In this document: one piece after another, positions 37,745 through 47,160 of the stretch
Position numbering within the stretch: position 1 is the first letter of the stretch
Layout of the letters: the number at the start of each line of letters is the position of its first letter
DNA from: Arthrobacter luteolus NBRC 107841
GTDB taxonomy: Bacteria > Actinomycetota > Actinomycetes > Actinomycetales > Micrococcaceae
Assembly (NCBI RefSeq): GCF_001552075.1
Contig: NZ_BCQM01000010.1
Location: 1-64,000 of the forward strand
Reading direction: 5' to 3'
DNA: 64,000 nt
Translations under genes and position numbers: made by a program
Notes under the pieces: generated by a model
Databases searched by the model: none
Seen by the model: the letters and a program-made list of their open reading frames with translations, nothing else
Told to the model about the DNA's origin: nothing

Positions 37745-37805
37745 GCCGTCCACAGCGGCACCTGTCCTGACCGGTCAATTTGGCACAGGAGAATAAGCTG
37801 GATGT

Positions 37806-39800
37806 ATGGCCGGCCTGATTAAACGCGAAGACATTGACGAAGTACGTTCCCGCACCGACATCAAGGCGGTTGTGGATGGATATGTCACGCTGAAGTCCGC
37901 CGGAATCGGCTCCTACAAAGGGCTGTGCCCCTTCCACGACGAACGCTCTCCGTCCTTCCACGTCCGCCCGCAGGTGGGCACCTACCACTGCTTTGGCTGC
38001 GGCGAAAGCGGCGACGTCATCTCCTTCGTCCAGAAAATGGACCACGGGTCCTTCTCTGAAACCGTGGAGAAGCTGGCCGCCCGGCTGGGCTACGAACTGC
38101 ACTACGAAGACGGCGGGACCGGACCCCGCCGGGAGGACGTGGGCAAGCGGCAGCGCCTGCTGGACGCGCACAAGGTAGCGGCCGAGTTCTTCCGTACCCA
38201 ACTGCTGACCCCGGGGGCGGCGGCAGCCCGCAGCTTCCTGCAGGAACGCGGCTTCGACCCGGCCGCCGCCGAGCACTTTGGTGTGGGCTATGCACCGCAG
38301 GGCTGGGACTCCCTGCTGAAGCACCTGACCACAAAGGGCTTCACCCGGGAGGAACTGGCACAGACCGGCATGTTCTCCACCGGGTCCGATGCCTCCCGCT
38401 TCTATGACAGGTTCCGCGGCCGGCTCATCTGGCCGATCCGCGACCTCACCGGGGCGGTGATCGGCTTCGGCGCACGCAAGCTCTACGAGGACGACCAGGG
38501 GCCGAAGTACCTGAACACCCCGGAAACCCCGCTCTACAAAAAATCGCAGGTCCTCTACGGAATCGACCTCGCCAAACGCTCCATCGCCAAGGACCGCCAG
38601 CTGGTGGTGGTGGAGGGCTACACCGATGTGATGGCCTGCCACCTGGCCGGCATCACCACCGCCGTCGCCACCTGCGGAACCGCGTTCGGTACGGACCACA
38701 TCAAGATCGCCCGCCGCCTGCTGTCCGACGACGGCACCGGGGGAGAGGTCATCTTCACCTTCGACGGCGACGCCGCCGGCCAAAAGGCAGCCCTGCGTGC
38801 CTTCGAGGAAGATCAGCGCTTTACCGCCCAAACCTTCGTGGCGGTGGATCCGAACGGTATGGATCCGTGCGACATCCGGCAGCAGCAGGGGGATGCCGCC
38901 GTCGCGGAGCTCATCCGGTCCCGGCGCCCGCTGTTCGAGTTCGCGATCCGTTCCACCCTGGCAAAGTTCGACCTCAACACCGTGGAGGGCCGGATCGCGG
39001 CCCTGCGCGCGGCAGCTCCGGTCGTAGCGGACATCCGTGATCCGGCAATGCGCCCCGCCTATGCCCGCGAACTGGCGGGCTGGCTGGGAAGCGAAGTGGA
39101 CGACGTGCTGCGGGCGGTTAATTCGGCTGCCAAACGGCTGCGCGAGGGAACCGGCACCCGGCAGGATGCCCGGGACACCGGCAACGGCGCACAGCGCGGC
39201 GGTCCGGACCGGTCCCAGCGGCCCAGCGGGCAGAATCCGGGGCAGCAGGCCGGCCAGCAGTATGCCAGCCAGCAGCATCCCGGTGAGGAACCGGGCCAGC
39301 CTGCGGCGCCGGCGCAGCAGGCGTTCGCACGCCCTGATCCCAATGATCCGGCGGCGCGGATGGAGCGGCAGTCGCTGGAAGTGGTCCTGCAGCAGCCGGG
39401 ATTGCTGGACGAGGGTCAATGGGAACGGTTCAAGGCCGCACGGTTCACCGTCCCGGCGTACGTTGCCGTGCACAACGCGATCCGGGCTGCCGGCATGGTT
39501 CCCGCGTCGCCGGCGGCATGGGTGGAGCAGGTGCGGCAGGAGCTTCCGGATGCGCTGCGCGGCTTTGTCAGCGAACTGGCCGTCACACCGATTCCGGCCC
39601 GGGACGCGGACGCCCTGGCGCTGTACTGCCGGGACATTCTCAACCGGCTCTTTGAACTCCAGGTGACCCACCTCAAGGCTGAGAAGCTCGGCCAGCTCCA
39701 GCGGCTGGATCCGGGCGCGGATCCGGCCCTGTTCCAGCAGCTGAACCGTGAACTTATGGAGCTGGAGATGCAGCGCCGGGCGCTGCGGGAGATCCAGTAG
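37806..39800 (+). CDS. dnaG: DNA primase
   Basis: 664-aa RNA primer synthase of the replisome. CHC2 zinc ribbon near residues 38-64 (LCPFHDERSPSFHV; GTYHCFGCGESGD), TOPRIM catalytic core (VVVEGYTDVMACHLAGI and FTFDGDAAGQKAALRAFEED), and a C-terminal DnaB-interacting domain (EVVLQQPGLLDEGQWERFKA). Between them, residues ~450-510 form a Gln/Pro/Gly-rich linker (QNPGQQAGQQYASQQHPGEE). Confidence 0.97.
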   Translation: MAGLIKREDIDEVRSRTDIKAVVDGYVTLKSAGIGSYKGLCPFHDERSPSFHVRPQVGTYHCFGCGESGDVISFVQKMDHGSFSETVEKLAARLGYELHYEDGGTGPRREDVGKRQRLLDAHKVAAEFFRTQLLTPGAAAARSFLQERGFDPAAAEHFGVGYAPQGWDSLLKHLTTKGFTREELAQTGMFSTGSDASRFYDRFRGRLIWPIRDLTGAVIGFGARKLYEDDQGPKYLNTPETPLYKKSQVLYGIDLAKRSIAKDRQLVVVEGYTDVMACHLAGITTAVATCGTAFGTDHIKIARRLLSDDGTGGEVIFTFDGDAAGQKAALRAFEEDQRFTAQTFVAVDPNGMDPCDIRQQQGDAAVAELIRSRRPLFEFAIRSTLAKFDLNTVEGRIAALRAAAPVVADIRDPAMRPAYARELAGWLGSEVDDVLRAVNSAAKRLREGTGTRQDARDTGNGAQRGGPDRSQRPSGQNPGQQAGQQYASQQHPGEEPGQPAAPAQQAFARPDPNDPAARMERQSLEVVLQQPGLLDEGQWERFKAARFTVPAYVAVHNAIRAAGMVPASPAAWVEQVRQELPDALRGFVSELAVTPIPARDADALALYCRDILNRLFELQVTHLKAEKLGQLQRLDPGADPALFQQLNRELMELEMQRRALREIQ

Positions 39801-39906
39801 CAGCAGCTGCACACCGGCCCGGCCACGGCATCCCAGTCTGCGGCCCGCCGGGGATGGCGTGGATTTCATTTCTGGACGGATCCTCTGTAGAGTAATAGTC
39901 GCGCTT

Positions 39907-39979
39907 TCCCCCGTAGCTCAATTGGCAGAGCATTCGACTGTTAATCGAAGGGTTACTGGTTCGAGTCCAGTCGGGGGAG
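39907..39979 (+). tRNA. tRNA-Asn (GTT), copy 1
   Basis: 73-nt cloverleaf: acceptor tcccccg/cgggggA, anticodon loop with GTT at 39940-39942, T-arm ctggttcgagtccag. Discriminator G39979; CCA is not encoded (caaa follows). A terminator hairpin follows at 39986. Confidence 0.97.
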
Positions 39980-39985
39980 CAAATA

Positions 39986-40025
39986 GGCTCCTGACCTGTA
40001 GAAAATGCAGGTCAGGAGCCTTCTT
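39986..40025 (+). terminator. Terminator of tRNA-Asn copy 1
   Basis: Perfect 13-bp stem ggctcctgacctg / caggtcaggagcc (39986-39998 with 40008-40020) around a nine-base loop, followed by ttctt. Confidence 0.92.
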
Positions 40026-40106
40026 CCTGCCGGGTGTCCGACGGCGGGAGGCAGGAGCAACGGTTCGGTGACAGCCTGAAACTCCTGTAGACTGATGTCG
40101 CCGCTT

Positions 40107-40179
40107 TCCCCCGTAGCTCAATTGGCAGAGCATTCGACTGTTAATCGAAGGGTTACTGGTTCGAGTCCAGTCGGGGGAG
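40107..40179 (+). tRNA. tRNA-Asn (GTT), copy 2
   Basis: Identical 73-nt sequence to copy 1, 200 bases downstream, with anticodon GTT at 40140-40142. Here CCA (40180-40182) follows the discriminator. The eight bases before it (ctttcccc context) are shared with copy 1, the rest of the flank is not. Confidence 0.97.
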
Positions 40180-40185
40180 CCACCT

Positions 40186-40231
40186 GAAAACCCCCGAAGG
40201 CCGTGTGCCTGCTCGGGGGTTTTCCTTTTCC
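40186..40231 (+). terminator. Terminator of tRNA-Asn copy 2
   Basis: 12-bp stem gaaaacccccga/tcgggggttttc (40186-40197 with 40213-40224), then cctttt. Confidence 0.92.
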
Positions 40232-40538
40232 AGGGACGTTCCGGAACATCCCTGGACTTCCTATGACTTCCCTGAACTTGCCTGCGGGAAAGCCTGGCCG
40301 CCTGCCCCGCCGCGGAACCGCAGTTGCAGAAACTTAGTGCTCCGCCGCTACACTGGGGACTCTGCTGCATCATTGGGCCCTGGACACACCAATCTCCGGA
40401 GCCGGACGCAGCAAGGGCGAACCTATCCTGATGCCCGCCCCGGAACCCTACTGTTCCGGCCTTCCCGCGCTTCTGCGGCCGCTGATCCAGCCGGTCCCGC
40501 CACGCGGATCTTTCCGGACCTTCATCAGGAGTAGAACC
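40232..40538 (+). promoter_or_regulatory. Upstream region of the malic enzyme gene
   Basis: About 300 bases without a gene. Holds a near-perfect palindrome at 40230-40255 (arms ccaggga/tccctgg with an inner gttccggaac), a possible -10 tacact at 40349-40354, and a clear ribosome site caggag at 40527. The frame extending upstream of the malic enzyme ATG through this stretch is not coding. Confidence 0.45.
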
Positions 40539-41708
40539 ATGCCGTCCACAGCCACCTCCACCACCATCAGCACCGGGGAAATCTTCGCCGCCCATGAAGG
40601 CGGGAAGCTCTCGGTTGAAACCACAATGCCGCTGGATTCCGCCCGCGCGCTCTCCATCGCCTACACACCCGGCGTCGCGCAGGTCAGCCGGGCGATCGCC
40701 GGCGATCCGGCTCTGGCCGGAACGCACACCTGGGCCTCGCGCCTGGTTGCGGTGGTCAGCGACGGTACGGCCGTCCTCGGGCTGGGAAACATCGGTGCCG
40801 CGGCCTCGCTTCCGGTCATGGAAGGCAAGTCGGCGCTGTTCAAGACCTTCGGCGGCCTGAACTCGATTCCGCTGGTCCTGGAAACCACGGATGTGGACGA
40901 GATCATCGAGACGCTGGTCCGGCTCCGCTCCAGTTTCGGGGCCGTAAACCTGGAAGACATTTCCGCCCCCCGCTGCTTCGAGCTGGAGGAACGGCTGATC
41001 GAGGCCCTGGACTGCCCCGTGATGCACGATGACCAGCACGGCACGGCCATTGTGGTGCTGGCCGCCCTGACCAACGCCGTCCGGGTCACCGGGAAGGAAC
41101 TCGCCGGTCTCCGCGTGGTCGTTTCCGGTGCCGGCGCTGCGGGTGTTGCCTGCGCCAATATTCTGCTGGAAGCCGGAATCAACGACGTCGTTGTCCTGGA
41201 TTCCCGCGGCATTCTCTCCGCCGGCCGAAGCCTGGAGGGTGTGAAGGCGGACCTCGCCGGCCGGACCAACCCGCGGAACCTGGAAGGCGGCGTTGCCGAG
41301 GCGATGGCCGGAGCAGACGTTTTCGTGGGCGTTTCCTCAGGGACCGTGCCCGAGAGCGTCCTCGCGGACATGGCACCGGACGCGGTCATCTTCGCCCTGT
41401 CCAACCCGGATCCGGAAGTCCACCCGGATATCGCGGCACGCTATGCGGCGGTGGTCGCCACCGGCCGGAGCGACTTCCCAAACCAGATCAACAACGTGCT
41501 GGCCTTCCCCGGGATTTTCCGCGGTGCGCTGGACAGCGGCGCCCGCCGGATCACACCCGCCATGAAGGTTGCCGCGGCCCGGGCCATCGCCGACCTGGTC
41601 GGTGATGACCTGGCCGCTGACCATGTTGTCCCCAGCCCGCTGGACCCCCGGGTGGCGCCCGCCGTGGCAGCCGCTGTGGGCGCGGCGGCCGGCACCGGCA
41701 CGGCGTAA
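40539..41708 (+). CDS. Malic enzyme (NAD(P)-dependent malate dehydrogenase, decarboxylating)
   Basis: 389 aa, the short bacterial type without a phosphotransacetylase tail. Converts malate to pyruvate and CO2 with reduction of NAD(P)+. Catalytic Tyr in LSIAYTPGVAQVSRAIAG, catalytic Lys in VMEGKSALFKTFGGLNSIPL, metal-ligand DDQHGTAIVVLAALTNAVRV, and Rossmann GAGAAGVACANILLEAG. Ends with the usual PSPLDPRVAPAVAAAVG. Well-placed ribosome site caggag at the ATG. Confidence 0.95.
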   Translation: MPSTATSTTISTGEIFAAHEGGKLSVETTMPLDSARALSIAYTPGVAQVSRAIAGDPALAGTHTWASRLVAVVSDGTAVLGLGNIGAAASLPVMEGKSALFKTFGGLNSIPLVLETTDVDEIIETLVRLRSSFGAVNLEDISAPRCFELEERLIEALDCPVMHDDQHGTAIVVLAALTNAVRVTGKELAGLRVVVSGAGAAGVACANILLEAGINDVVVLDSRGILSAGRSLEGVKADLAGRTNPRNLEGGVAEAMAGADVFVGVSSGTVPESVLADMAPDAVIFALSNPDPEVHPDIAARYAAVVATGRSDFPNQINNVLAFPGIFRGALDSGARRITPAMKVAAARAIADLVGDDLAADHVVPSPLDPRVAPAVAAAVGAAAGTGTA

Positions 41709-41728
41709 CCCACGGACCCAGCACCACC

Positions 41729-41762
41729 AAGCGCTCCGGACCGCGGCCCGGAGCGCTTTTCC
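41729..41762 (+). terminator. Terminator of the malic enzyme gene
   Basis: Stem aagcgctccgg/ccggagcgctt (41729-41739 with 41748-41758) with an eight-base loop and tttt tail. Confidence 0.9.
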
Positions 41763-41949
41763 GTTCCCGGAGCCAGCTGCTGGGTCATCTCCCTCATCCC
41801 GCTGAGGCATACCCCTGAGGCCGGGGCTCAGGCTGACGCTGCCGCCGCTGCCCGATTCGAGAGCCCGCCGTTCCCAGCACCACAAAGCATGCTTACTGTT
41901 GAAGTAGGCTTTATTGGTTATTCCCAGCACGACGAAAGCCGAGGAACCG

Positions 41950-43383
41950 ATGGGTGCCAGTCAGACAGGGCCTAGCCAGGAGGGCGCGGGGCATATTTCG
42001 CACCCCGCCAAAGTCATAGGCGTAACTGTTGCCGCCGCCGTCGGCGGTTTGCTGTTCGGTTTCGATACCGCCGTCATCAACGGTGCAGTCGATGCCATTG
42101 GGAGCGAATTCGACCTCAGTGCGGGTGTTCTGGGCTTTACCGTCGCCATCACCCTGCTTGGGTGTGCCATTGGTGCCTGGTTCGCGGGCCAGCTGGCGGA
42201 CAGGCTCGGCCGGAAGACCGTGATGGTCACGGCCGCCATCCTCTTCGCTCTGAACTCCGTGGGTTCCGCCTGGGCATTCAGTGTCTGGGACCTGATGCTG
42301 TGGCGCCTGATCGGCGGCCTGGCCATCGGCACCGCCTCGGTCATCGCTCCGGGCTACATCGCCGAAGTGGCACCCGCAAAATGGCGTGGTGCGCTCGGCT
42401 CCATTCAGCAGCTGGCCATCACTCTGGGCATTTTTGCGGCCCTGCTCTCCGATGCCTTCCTGGCCAACACCGCCGGAAGCGCGTTCAACGAACTGTGGTG
42501 GGGGATGGCCGCTTGGCGGTGGATGCTCCTGGTCGGAGTTTTCCCGGCCGTTGTCTACGGCATCCTCGCACTGACGATTCCAGAGTCTCCGCAGTACCTG
42601 GTGCGGAAGAACCGTGATGATGAAGCTGCCCGGGTGCTCCGGGACATCACCGGTGTGCAGGACACGGACCGCAAGATCACTGAGATCCGGGACAGTTTCG
42701 AGCACGAGGAACGGGCAACCTACGCGGATCTGCGCGGCAGCATGTTCGGTTTGAAACCCATCCTCTGGGTCGGTATGGCCATCGCCGCACTTCAGCAGCT
42801 GGTGGGCATTAACGCGATTTTCTACTACTCGACCACCCTGTGGCAGTCGGTCGGATTCAGTGAGTCCGACTCCTTTACGACGTCGGTGATTACCTCGGTG
42901 GTTAACGTGCTGATGACCATCGTCGCCATTGCCTTCGTTGACCGGGTCGGCCGGCGGAAACTGCTGATGATCGGCTCCGTGGGTATGTTTATCGGCCTGC
43001 TGGCAGCCACCATTTCCTTCTTCCAGGCGGACGACAGCAGCGGAGAAATCCTGCTTCCGCAGCCGTGGGGAGCCATCGCGCTGGTTGGTGCGAACCTGTT
43101 CGTGGTCTTCTTTGCCGCCACTTGGGGACCGGTGATGTGGGTGACACTCGGTGAGATCTTCCCGAATAAAATCCGGTCACTGGCACTGGGGCTGAGCACC
43201 ATGGTGAACTGGGTGTTCAATTTCATCGTGACGCTCTCCTTCCCTTGGGTCAGCGAAAACTTCGGATTGTGGATCATGTACGCGATCTTTACCATCTTCG
43301 CCGTCGTCTCCTTCTGGTTCGTCAAGACGAAACTGCCTGAGCTGTCAGGCCGTGAATTGGAAGCGGACCGGGACAATTTGTGA
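41950..43383 (+). CDS. Sugar porter MFS transporter
   Basis: 477 aa, twelve membrane helices. Sugar porter signatures: GGLLFGFDTAVINGAVDAIG in helix 1, GQLADRLGRKTVMV loop, GIGTA-like GLAIGTASVIAPGYIAEVAP after helix 4, PESPQYLVRK in the central loop, AIAALQQLVGINAIFYYSTT in helix 7, and WGPVMWVTLGEIFPNKIRSL in helix 10. Most like proton-coupled hexose or inositol transporters (XylE/IolT type). ATG at 41950 preceded by gaggaa. Confidence 0.93.
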   Translation: MGASQTGPSQEGAGHISHPAKVIGVTVAAAVGGLLFGFDTAVINGAVDAIGSEFDLSAGVLGFTVAITLLGCAIGAWFAGQLADRLGRKTVMVTAAILFALNSVGSAWAFSVWDLMLWRLIGGLAIGTASVIAPGYIAEVAPAKWRGALGSIQQLAITLGIFAALLSDAFLANTAGSAFNELWWGMAAWRWMLLVGVFPAVVYGILALTIPESPQYLVRKNRDDEAARVLRDITGVQDTDRKITEIRDSFEHEERATYADLRGSMFGLKPILWVGMAIAALQQLVGINAIFYYSTTLWQSVGFSESDSFTTSVITSVVNVLMTIVAIAFVDRVGRRKLLMIGSVGMFIGLLAATISFFQADDSSGEILLPQPWGAIALVGANLFVVFFAATWGPVMWVTLGEIFPNKIRSLALGLSTMVNWVFNFIVTLSFPWVSENFGLWIMYAIFTIFAVVSFWFVKTKLPELSGRELEADRDNL

Positions 43384-43447
43384 CTGTTGGGGCAGACGGT
43401 AAAAGGGACTAAGTCGTGAAATCTGAGGAGAATGGTAATTTTGGGTA

Positions 43448-44278
43448 ATGGCAACGACTAACCAGCAGACGGAAGCAGGGCCGATGAACAGCTCCGCAAG
43501 CACCAGGACCCAGCGGGCCAACGGGAGCTCCTCCATCGTTGGCCTGTCCAAGGTCATGGCGCGCCTGCTGCCGCGGCAGATCAGTGACGAACTGTCCCTG
43601 GCGCTGGCAGAGATGAAACAGAAGGGCATCAAGGCAGGCATTGCAGCCGGCCTCCTGGTGGTCGCCCTCCTGTTCCTTGCCGCCCTCGGCGTTGCCTTGA
43701 TTGCGGCCGCAATCCTCGGACTGGCGACAGTGATGCCGGCCTGGCTGGCGGCCCTGCTCGTGGCCGCACTGTTCCTGGTGATCGCCGGCATCGCGGCCCT
43801 CATCGGAATCTCGCGGTTCAAGAAGACCATGCCGCTGCTGCCGGAAGACGCCCTGCGCGGAGTCCGGTACGACCTTGGAGTCCTCAAGGAAGGCCGCAGC
43901 TTCGACCCGGCCACCCTGGACGTGCCGAAGCCGCCCAAGGCGAAGGACGAAGGCAAGGACAAGCAGGAAAAGCCCGAGGACGCCGTCCGCAAGCCGACGC
44001 CGGAGGAACTGCGGATCCGGCTTCGCCAGCGCCGCGAGCATATTGCCGCGGTCCGCGACGGCCTCGGAGAGAAAGCCGATGTCAAGAAGCAGATGTCGGA
44101 CCTCAAGGCCCGGAGGGCTGCTGCCCGCCGTTCCGGTACTGCAGGTTCCGGGGGCGAGGCTTCCGGAACCGCGGACGAAGTCGGTGCGATGCTCCGGGAA
44201 CGGAAGCAGCCGCTCGCCGTACTGGGTGCTTCACTCCTGGCCATGGGCATTCTCCTGCGCAGGCTTTTGCGCAAATAA
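43448..44278 (+). CDS. Phage-holin-superfamily-III/DUF3618-like membrane protein
   Basis: 276 aa. Two adjacent hydrophobic helices in the first 130 residues (AGLLVVALLFLAALGVALIA and LAALLVAALFLVIAGIAALI) match the actinobacterial holin-superfamily-III/YqjE-like region. A long charged cytosolic segment follows, then IRLRQRREHIAAVRDGLGEK with a terminal helix (LAVLGASLLAMGILLRRLLR), the DUF3618 pattern. Despite the family name these are ordinary chromosomal envelope proteins. Function unknown. First of a four-gene run. Confidence 0.78.
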   Translation: MATTNQQTEAGPMNSSASTRTQRANGSSSIVGLSKVMARLLPRQISDELSLALAEMKQKGIKAGIAAGLLVVALLFLAALGVALIAAAILGLATVMPAWLAALLVAALFLVIAGIAALIGISRFKKTMPLLPEDALRGVRYDLGVLKEGRSFDPATLDVPKPPKAKDEGKDKQEKPEDAVRKPTPEELRIRLRQRREHIAAVRDGLGEKADVKKQMSDLKARRAAARRSGTAGSGGEASGTADEVGAMLRERKQPLAVLGASLLAMGILLRRLLRK

Positions 44279-44311
44279 CACCGTGGACAGAAAGGCAAAG
44301 GGAGCCGGATA

Positions 44312-44944
44312 GTGATCAGACTCATCGGCGCCGGTTCTCGTCCGGGCCGGGGGGAGCGGGTCCTGGATACCTTCTGGACCATCCCGAACATGATCACGGT
44401 CCTCCGGTTCCTCGGGGTCCCGCTTTTTGTCTGGCTCATTGCCCGGGACAGTTACGGCCCGGCTTTTTTGACACTGGTGATCATCGGGTGCACCGACTGG
44501 GTAGACGGCTACCTGGCCCGGCGTCTGGACCAGGTTTCCACAACAGGTAAGTGGCTTGACCCGGTTGCGGACCGGCTGGCACTGATCATCGTCGCCGTCG
44601 TTTTTGTCGTGGATGGGATCGCCCCCGCCTGGCTCGTATGGTCGATCGTCATTCCCGATGCCATCCTCATCGTCAATTCGCTGCTCCTCTTCCGGGGCAG
44701 CCCCAACCTGCCGGTGAGCAATATTGGCAAGATCCGGACCGCTCTGCTGCTGCTCGGGGCGCCGCTGCTCCTGCTGCAGCGGGTCCCGGGTTTTGACTAC
44801 GCCTGGCTTGGCGCCGCCGGCAACACCGTGCTGCTGCTCGGCTGCCTGGGACACCTGCTGGCCTTTGGTGGGTACATGCTGCAGTCCTGGCGCAAATACC
44901 GGCGCCAGGCTTCGGTCCCTGAAGGGTCACCCCATGGTTCCTGA
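44312..44944 (+). CDS. CDP-alcohol phosphatidyltransferase family protein
   Basis: 210 aa. The family signature DG-x2-AR-x8-G-x3-D-x3-D is complete: DWVDGYLARRLDQVSTTGKW followed by LDPVADR. About five to six membrane helices. Uses CDP-diacylglycerol to make a phospholipid (phosphatidylglycerophosphate, cardiolipin or PI phosphate); the acceptor alcohol cannot be read from sequence. GTG start. Confidence 0.9.
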   Translation: MIRLIGAGSRPGRGERVLDTFWTIPNMITVLRFLGVPLFVWLIARDSYGPAFLTLVIIGCTDWVDGYLARRLDQVSTTGKWLDPVADRLALIIVAVVFVVDGIAPAWLVWSIVIPDAILIVNSLLLFRGSPNLPVSNIGKIRTALLLLGAPLLLLQRVPGFDYAWLGAAGNTVLLLGCLGHLLAFGGYMLQSWRKYRRQASVPEGSPHGS

Positions 44945-44983
44945 CGACCGCCGGGCTGCAGCCGCGCCGGATGGCTTCCAGCC

Positions 44984-45910
44984 ATGACCGGAATCGCGAT
45001 AGCCTGCGCCCTGGCCAGTGCCGTCTTCCTGGCCTTCGGAGCGCAGCGCCAGGGCAGTGCCGTCAGTGCTGACACCGGCGGACTGAACCTGAACTCCTCC
45101 GGGATACTGCGCCTGCTGCGCAACCCGCGCTGGCTTTTTGGCCTGCTGCTTCTGGCCACTGGAACTGCCCTGAATGTTGTGGCCCTTGCCCTGGCACCCC
45201 TGACCGTCGTCCAGCCGATTGGCTCGCTGGCCCTGGTTATCACCACCATCGTGAACTCACGGGATCAGGGCCTCCGGCTGAACCGGATCACCGTGGTCTC
45301 GATCGTGGCCTGCGTGGCGGGCAGCATGCTGTTTGTGCTGCTGGCAGTGGGGGCCACCCAGACGGAGCAGACTATTGAGCCGCGCCAGGAGATCACCATC
45401 GTGCTGATCCTCGCCGTCGTCGTGGCATTCTTCGGTCTGCTCAACCTGCTGTTCGGCAAGCGGCTGGGTGCCATTGCGCACATCATGGGGGCAGGTATCC
45501 TCTTTGGCTTCGTCGCGGTATTGACCAAAACCATCGCTGCCGACCTCCTGGACCCCAATGGACGCTTCCTGCTCAACGTCCCCTGGTACACGCTGGTGGG
45601 CATCGCTGTCGCGGGCGGGCTGGGGGCCTGGTTCGTGCAGAGTGCCTATTCCAGCGGCCCGCCGGACCTGGTCATAGCCGGACTGACGGTCATTGATCCG
45701 ATGGTCGGCATCGCCATCGGGATCGGCGTACTGAATGAACTTCGCCCCGATGTCCCGGCAGTCCTGGGTGTTGCGATGGGAGTCTGCGCCCTGATTGCTA
45801 TTGTTGGGGTGTTCGCCCTGTCCAGATACCACCCGGATGTCATTAAGCGCCGGGCGAACCAGAGGCGGCGGCAGAAGCCAGCGGCGTCCAAGGCTGCCCG
45901 CAAGCCCTGA
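44984..45910 (+). CDS. DMT-family membrane transporter (NIPA/EamA-like)
   Basis: 308 aa with about nine membrane helices, starting MTGIAIACALASAVFLAFGA with the double-helix GAQRQGSAV loop of NIPA-like magnesium or DMT transporters. Other family stretches: LTVVQPIGSLALVITTI and SGPPDLVIAGLTVIDPMVGI. Basic C-terminus. Substrate unknown. Confidence 0.8.
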   Translation: MTGIAIACALASAVFLAFGAQRQGSAVSADTGGLNLNSSGILRLLRNPRWLFGLLLLATGTALNVVALALAPLTVVQPIGSLALVITTIVNSRDQGLRLNRITVVSIVACVAGSMLFVLLAVGATQTEQTIEPRQEITIVLILAVVVAFFGLLNLLFGKRLGAIAHIMGAGILFGFVAVLTKTIAADLLDPNGRFLLNVPWYTLVGIAVAGGLGAWFVQSAYSSGPPDLVIAGLTVIDPMVGIAIGIGVLNELRPDVPAVLGVAMGVCALIAIVGVFALSRYHPDVIKRRANQRRRQKPAASKAARKP

Positions 45911-45953
45911 CGCACCCGACCTGACCATCGAAACTCCAAAAGAGGACTTCCCC

Positions 45954-47150
45954 GTGACCGAGGAACCGGCAGATAAACCGCTGACCATCCTGATCGCCTG
46001 TGACACTTATCCGCCCCACCTGAACGGGGCAGCCCAGTTCGGTTTCCGCCTGGCCCAGGGAATGCACGGCAGGGGACACAACGTCCATGTGCTGGCACCC
46101 AGCCCCGGCAGCGGCCCGGCCCATTCGGAAACGGACGGTCCATGGACCGTGCACCGCCTCCGTTCCCACGGAGTACCCACCCACGAATACTGGCGGATCT
46201 GCCTGCCGTGGGAAATCAGGAAGCACATCTCGATGCTGCTGGACCGGGTCAAGCCGGACGTTGTGCACATCCAGTGCCACTACATGGTGGGCGAATACAC
46301 CCTCTATGAAGCCCGCAGGCGCGGGATCCGTGTGGTCGCGACCAACCACTTCATGCCGGAGAACCTGGACCCGTTCCTGCCCTTCCCCAAATGGTTCAAG
46401 CGGATCGTCGCCCGGAACTCGTGGCGTGACATGGGCCGGGTCATGGGCAGTGCCGCCGTCGTCACCACTCCGACTCCGCTGGCGGCGAAGGCCATGACGG
46501 AATACGCATCCCTGCCGGACGTGCTGCCGCTGTCCAACGGCATTGATGCCTCGGCATACGAAACCCTGCCCGGGGAGGAGATCCAGCGCCCGGATCATCC
46601 CACCGTGCTGTTCGTCGGCCGGCTCGCCGAGGAAAAACACGTGGACGTCATCATCGACGCAGTGGCGAAGACTCCGCGGGAGCTCAACGTGCACGTGGAA
46701 ATCGTGGGCGGGGGTGAGGTGAAGTCCGCATTGGTGGCCCAAGCTGCCCGGCTTGGCCTCCAGGACCGGGTGGTGTTCCGCGGGCTGGTGGACGACGCCG
46801 AACTCCGCCTGGCCTACCTGCGCGCAGACCTGTTCTGCATGCCGGGCACCGCCGAACTGCAGTCCCTCGTCACCCTCGAAGCCATGTCCGCCTCGACACC
46901 GGTTCTCCTTGCCGACGCCATGGCGCTCCCGCACCTCGTGGACCACGGCCGCAACGGCTACCTGTTCCAGCCCGGCGACAGCGCCGAGCTGGCCCAGCGG
47001 ATTACAGAAATCCTGACGCTGCCCGCTGAGGAGCGCGCTGCCATGGGCCGGCACAGCCGCGCCATGGTGGAGCCGCACAGCCTGGAAGGCACCCTGTCCA
47101 CCTTCGAGGACCTCTACCGCGGCGCAAGCAGCGTGGCCGGGATTCCCTAA
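45954..47150 (+). CDS. GT4-family glycosyltransferase
   Basis: 398 aa, GT-B fold retaining glycosyltransferase. N-terminal acceptor domain with ACDTYPPHLNGAAQFGFRLA and the HIQCHYMVGEYTLYEARRRG helix; the donor domain begins VLFVGRLAEEKHVDVIIDAV and contains the E-x7-E pair in GTAELQSLVTLEAMSASTPV. Resembles mannosyl- or glucosyltransferases acting on lipid acceptors, which would suit the preceding phospholipid synthase, but that is inference. GTG start with agagga upstream. Confidence 0.92.
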   Translation: MTEEPADKPLTILIACDTYPPHLNGAAQFGFRLAQGMHGRGHNVHVLAPSPGSGPAHSETDGPWTVHRLRSHGVPTHEYWRICLPWEIRKHISMLLDRVKPDVVHIQCHYMVGEYTLYEARRRGIRVVATNHFMPENLDPFLPFPKWFKRIVARNSWRDMGRVMGSAAVVTTPTPLAAKAMTEYASLPDVLPLSNGIDASAYETLPGEEIQRPDHPTVLFVGRLAEEKHVDVIIDAVAKTPRELNVHVEIVGGGEVKSALVAQAARLGLQDRVVFRGLVDDAELRLAYLRADLFCMPGTAELQSLVTLEAMSASTPVLLADAMALPHLVDHGRNGYLFQPGDSAELAQRITEILTLPAEERAAMGRHSRAMVEPHSLEGTLSTFEDLYRGASSVAGIP

Positions 47151-47160
47151 GCCTTTACTC

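Noticed and set aside
37680-39869. 729-codon open frame antisense to dnaG.
   Set aside because: Shadow frame caused by GC-rich third positions; dnaG motifs are complete on the other strand.
39907-40179. Integration (att) site formed by the duplicated tRNA-Asn.
   Set aside because: Both copies are full length with their own terminators and no integrase or island lies between or beside them.
43448-44278. Prophage remnant because of a holin-like domain.
   Set aside because: The holin-superfamily-III/DUF3618 layout is an ordinary chromosomal protein in actinobacteria and no other phage gene is near.
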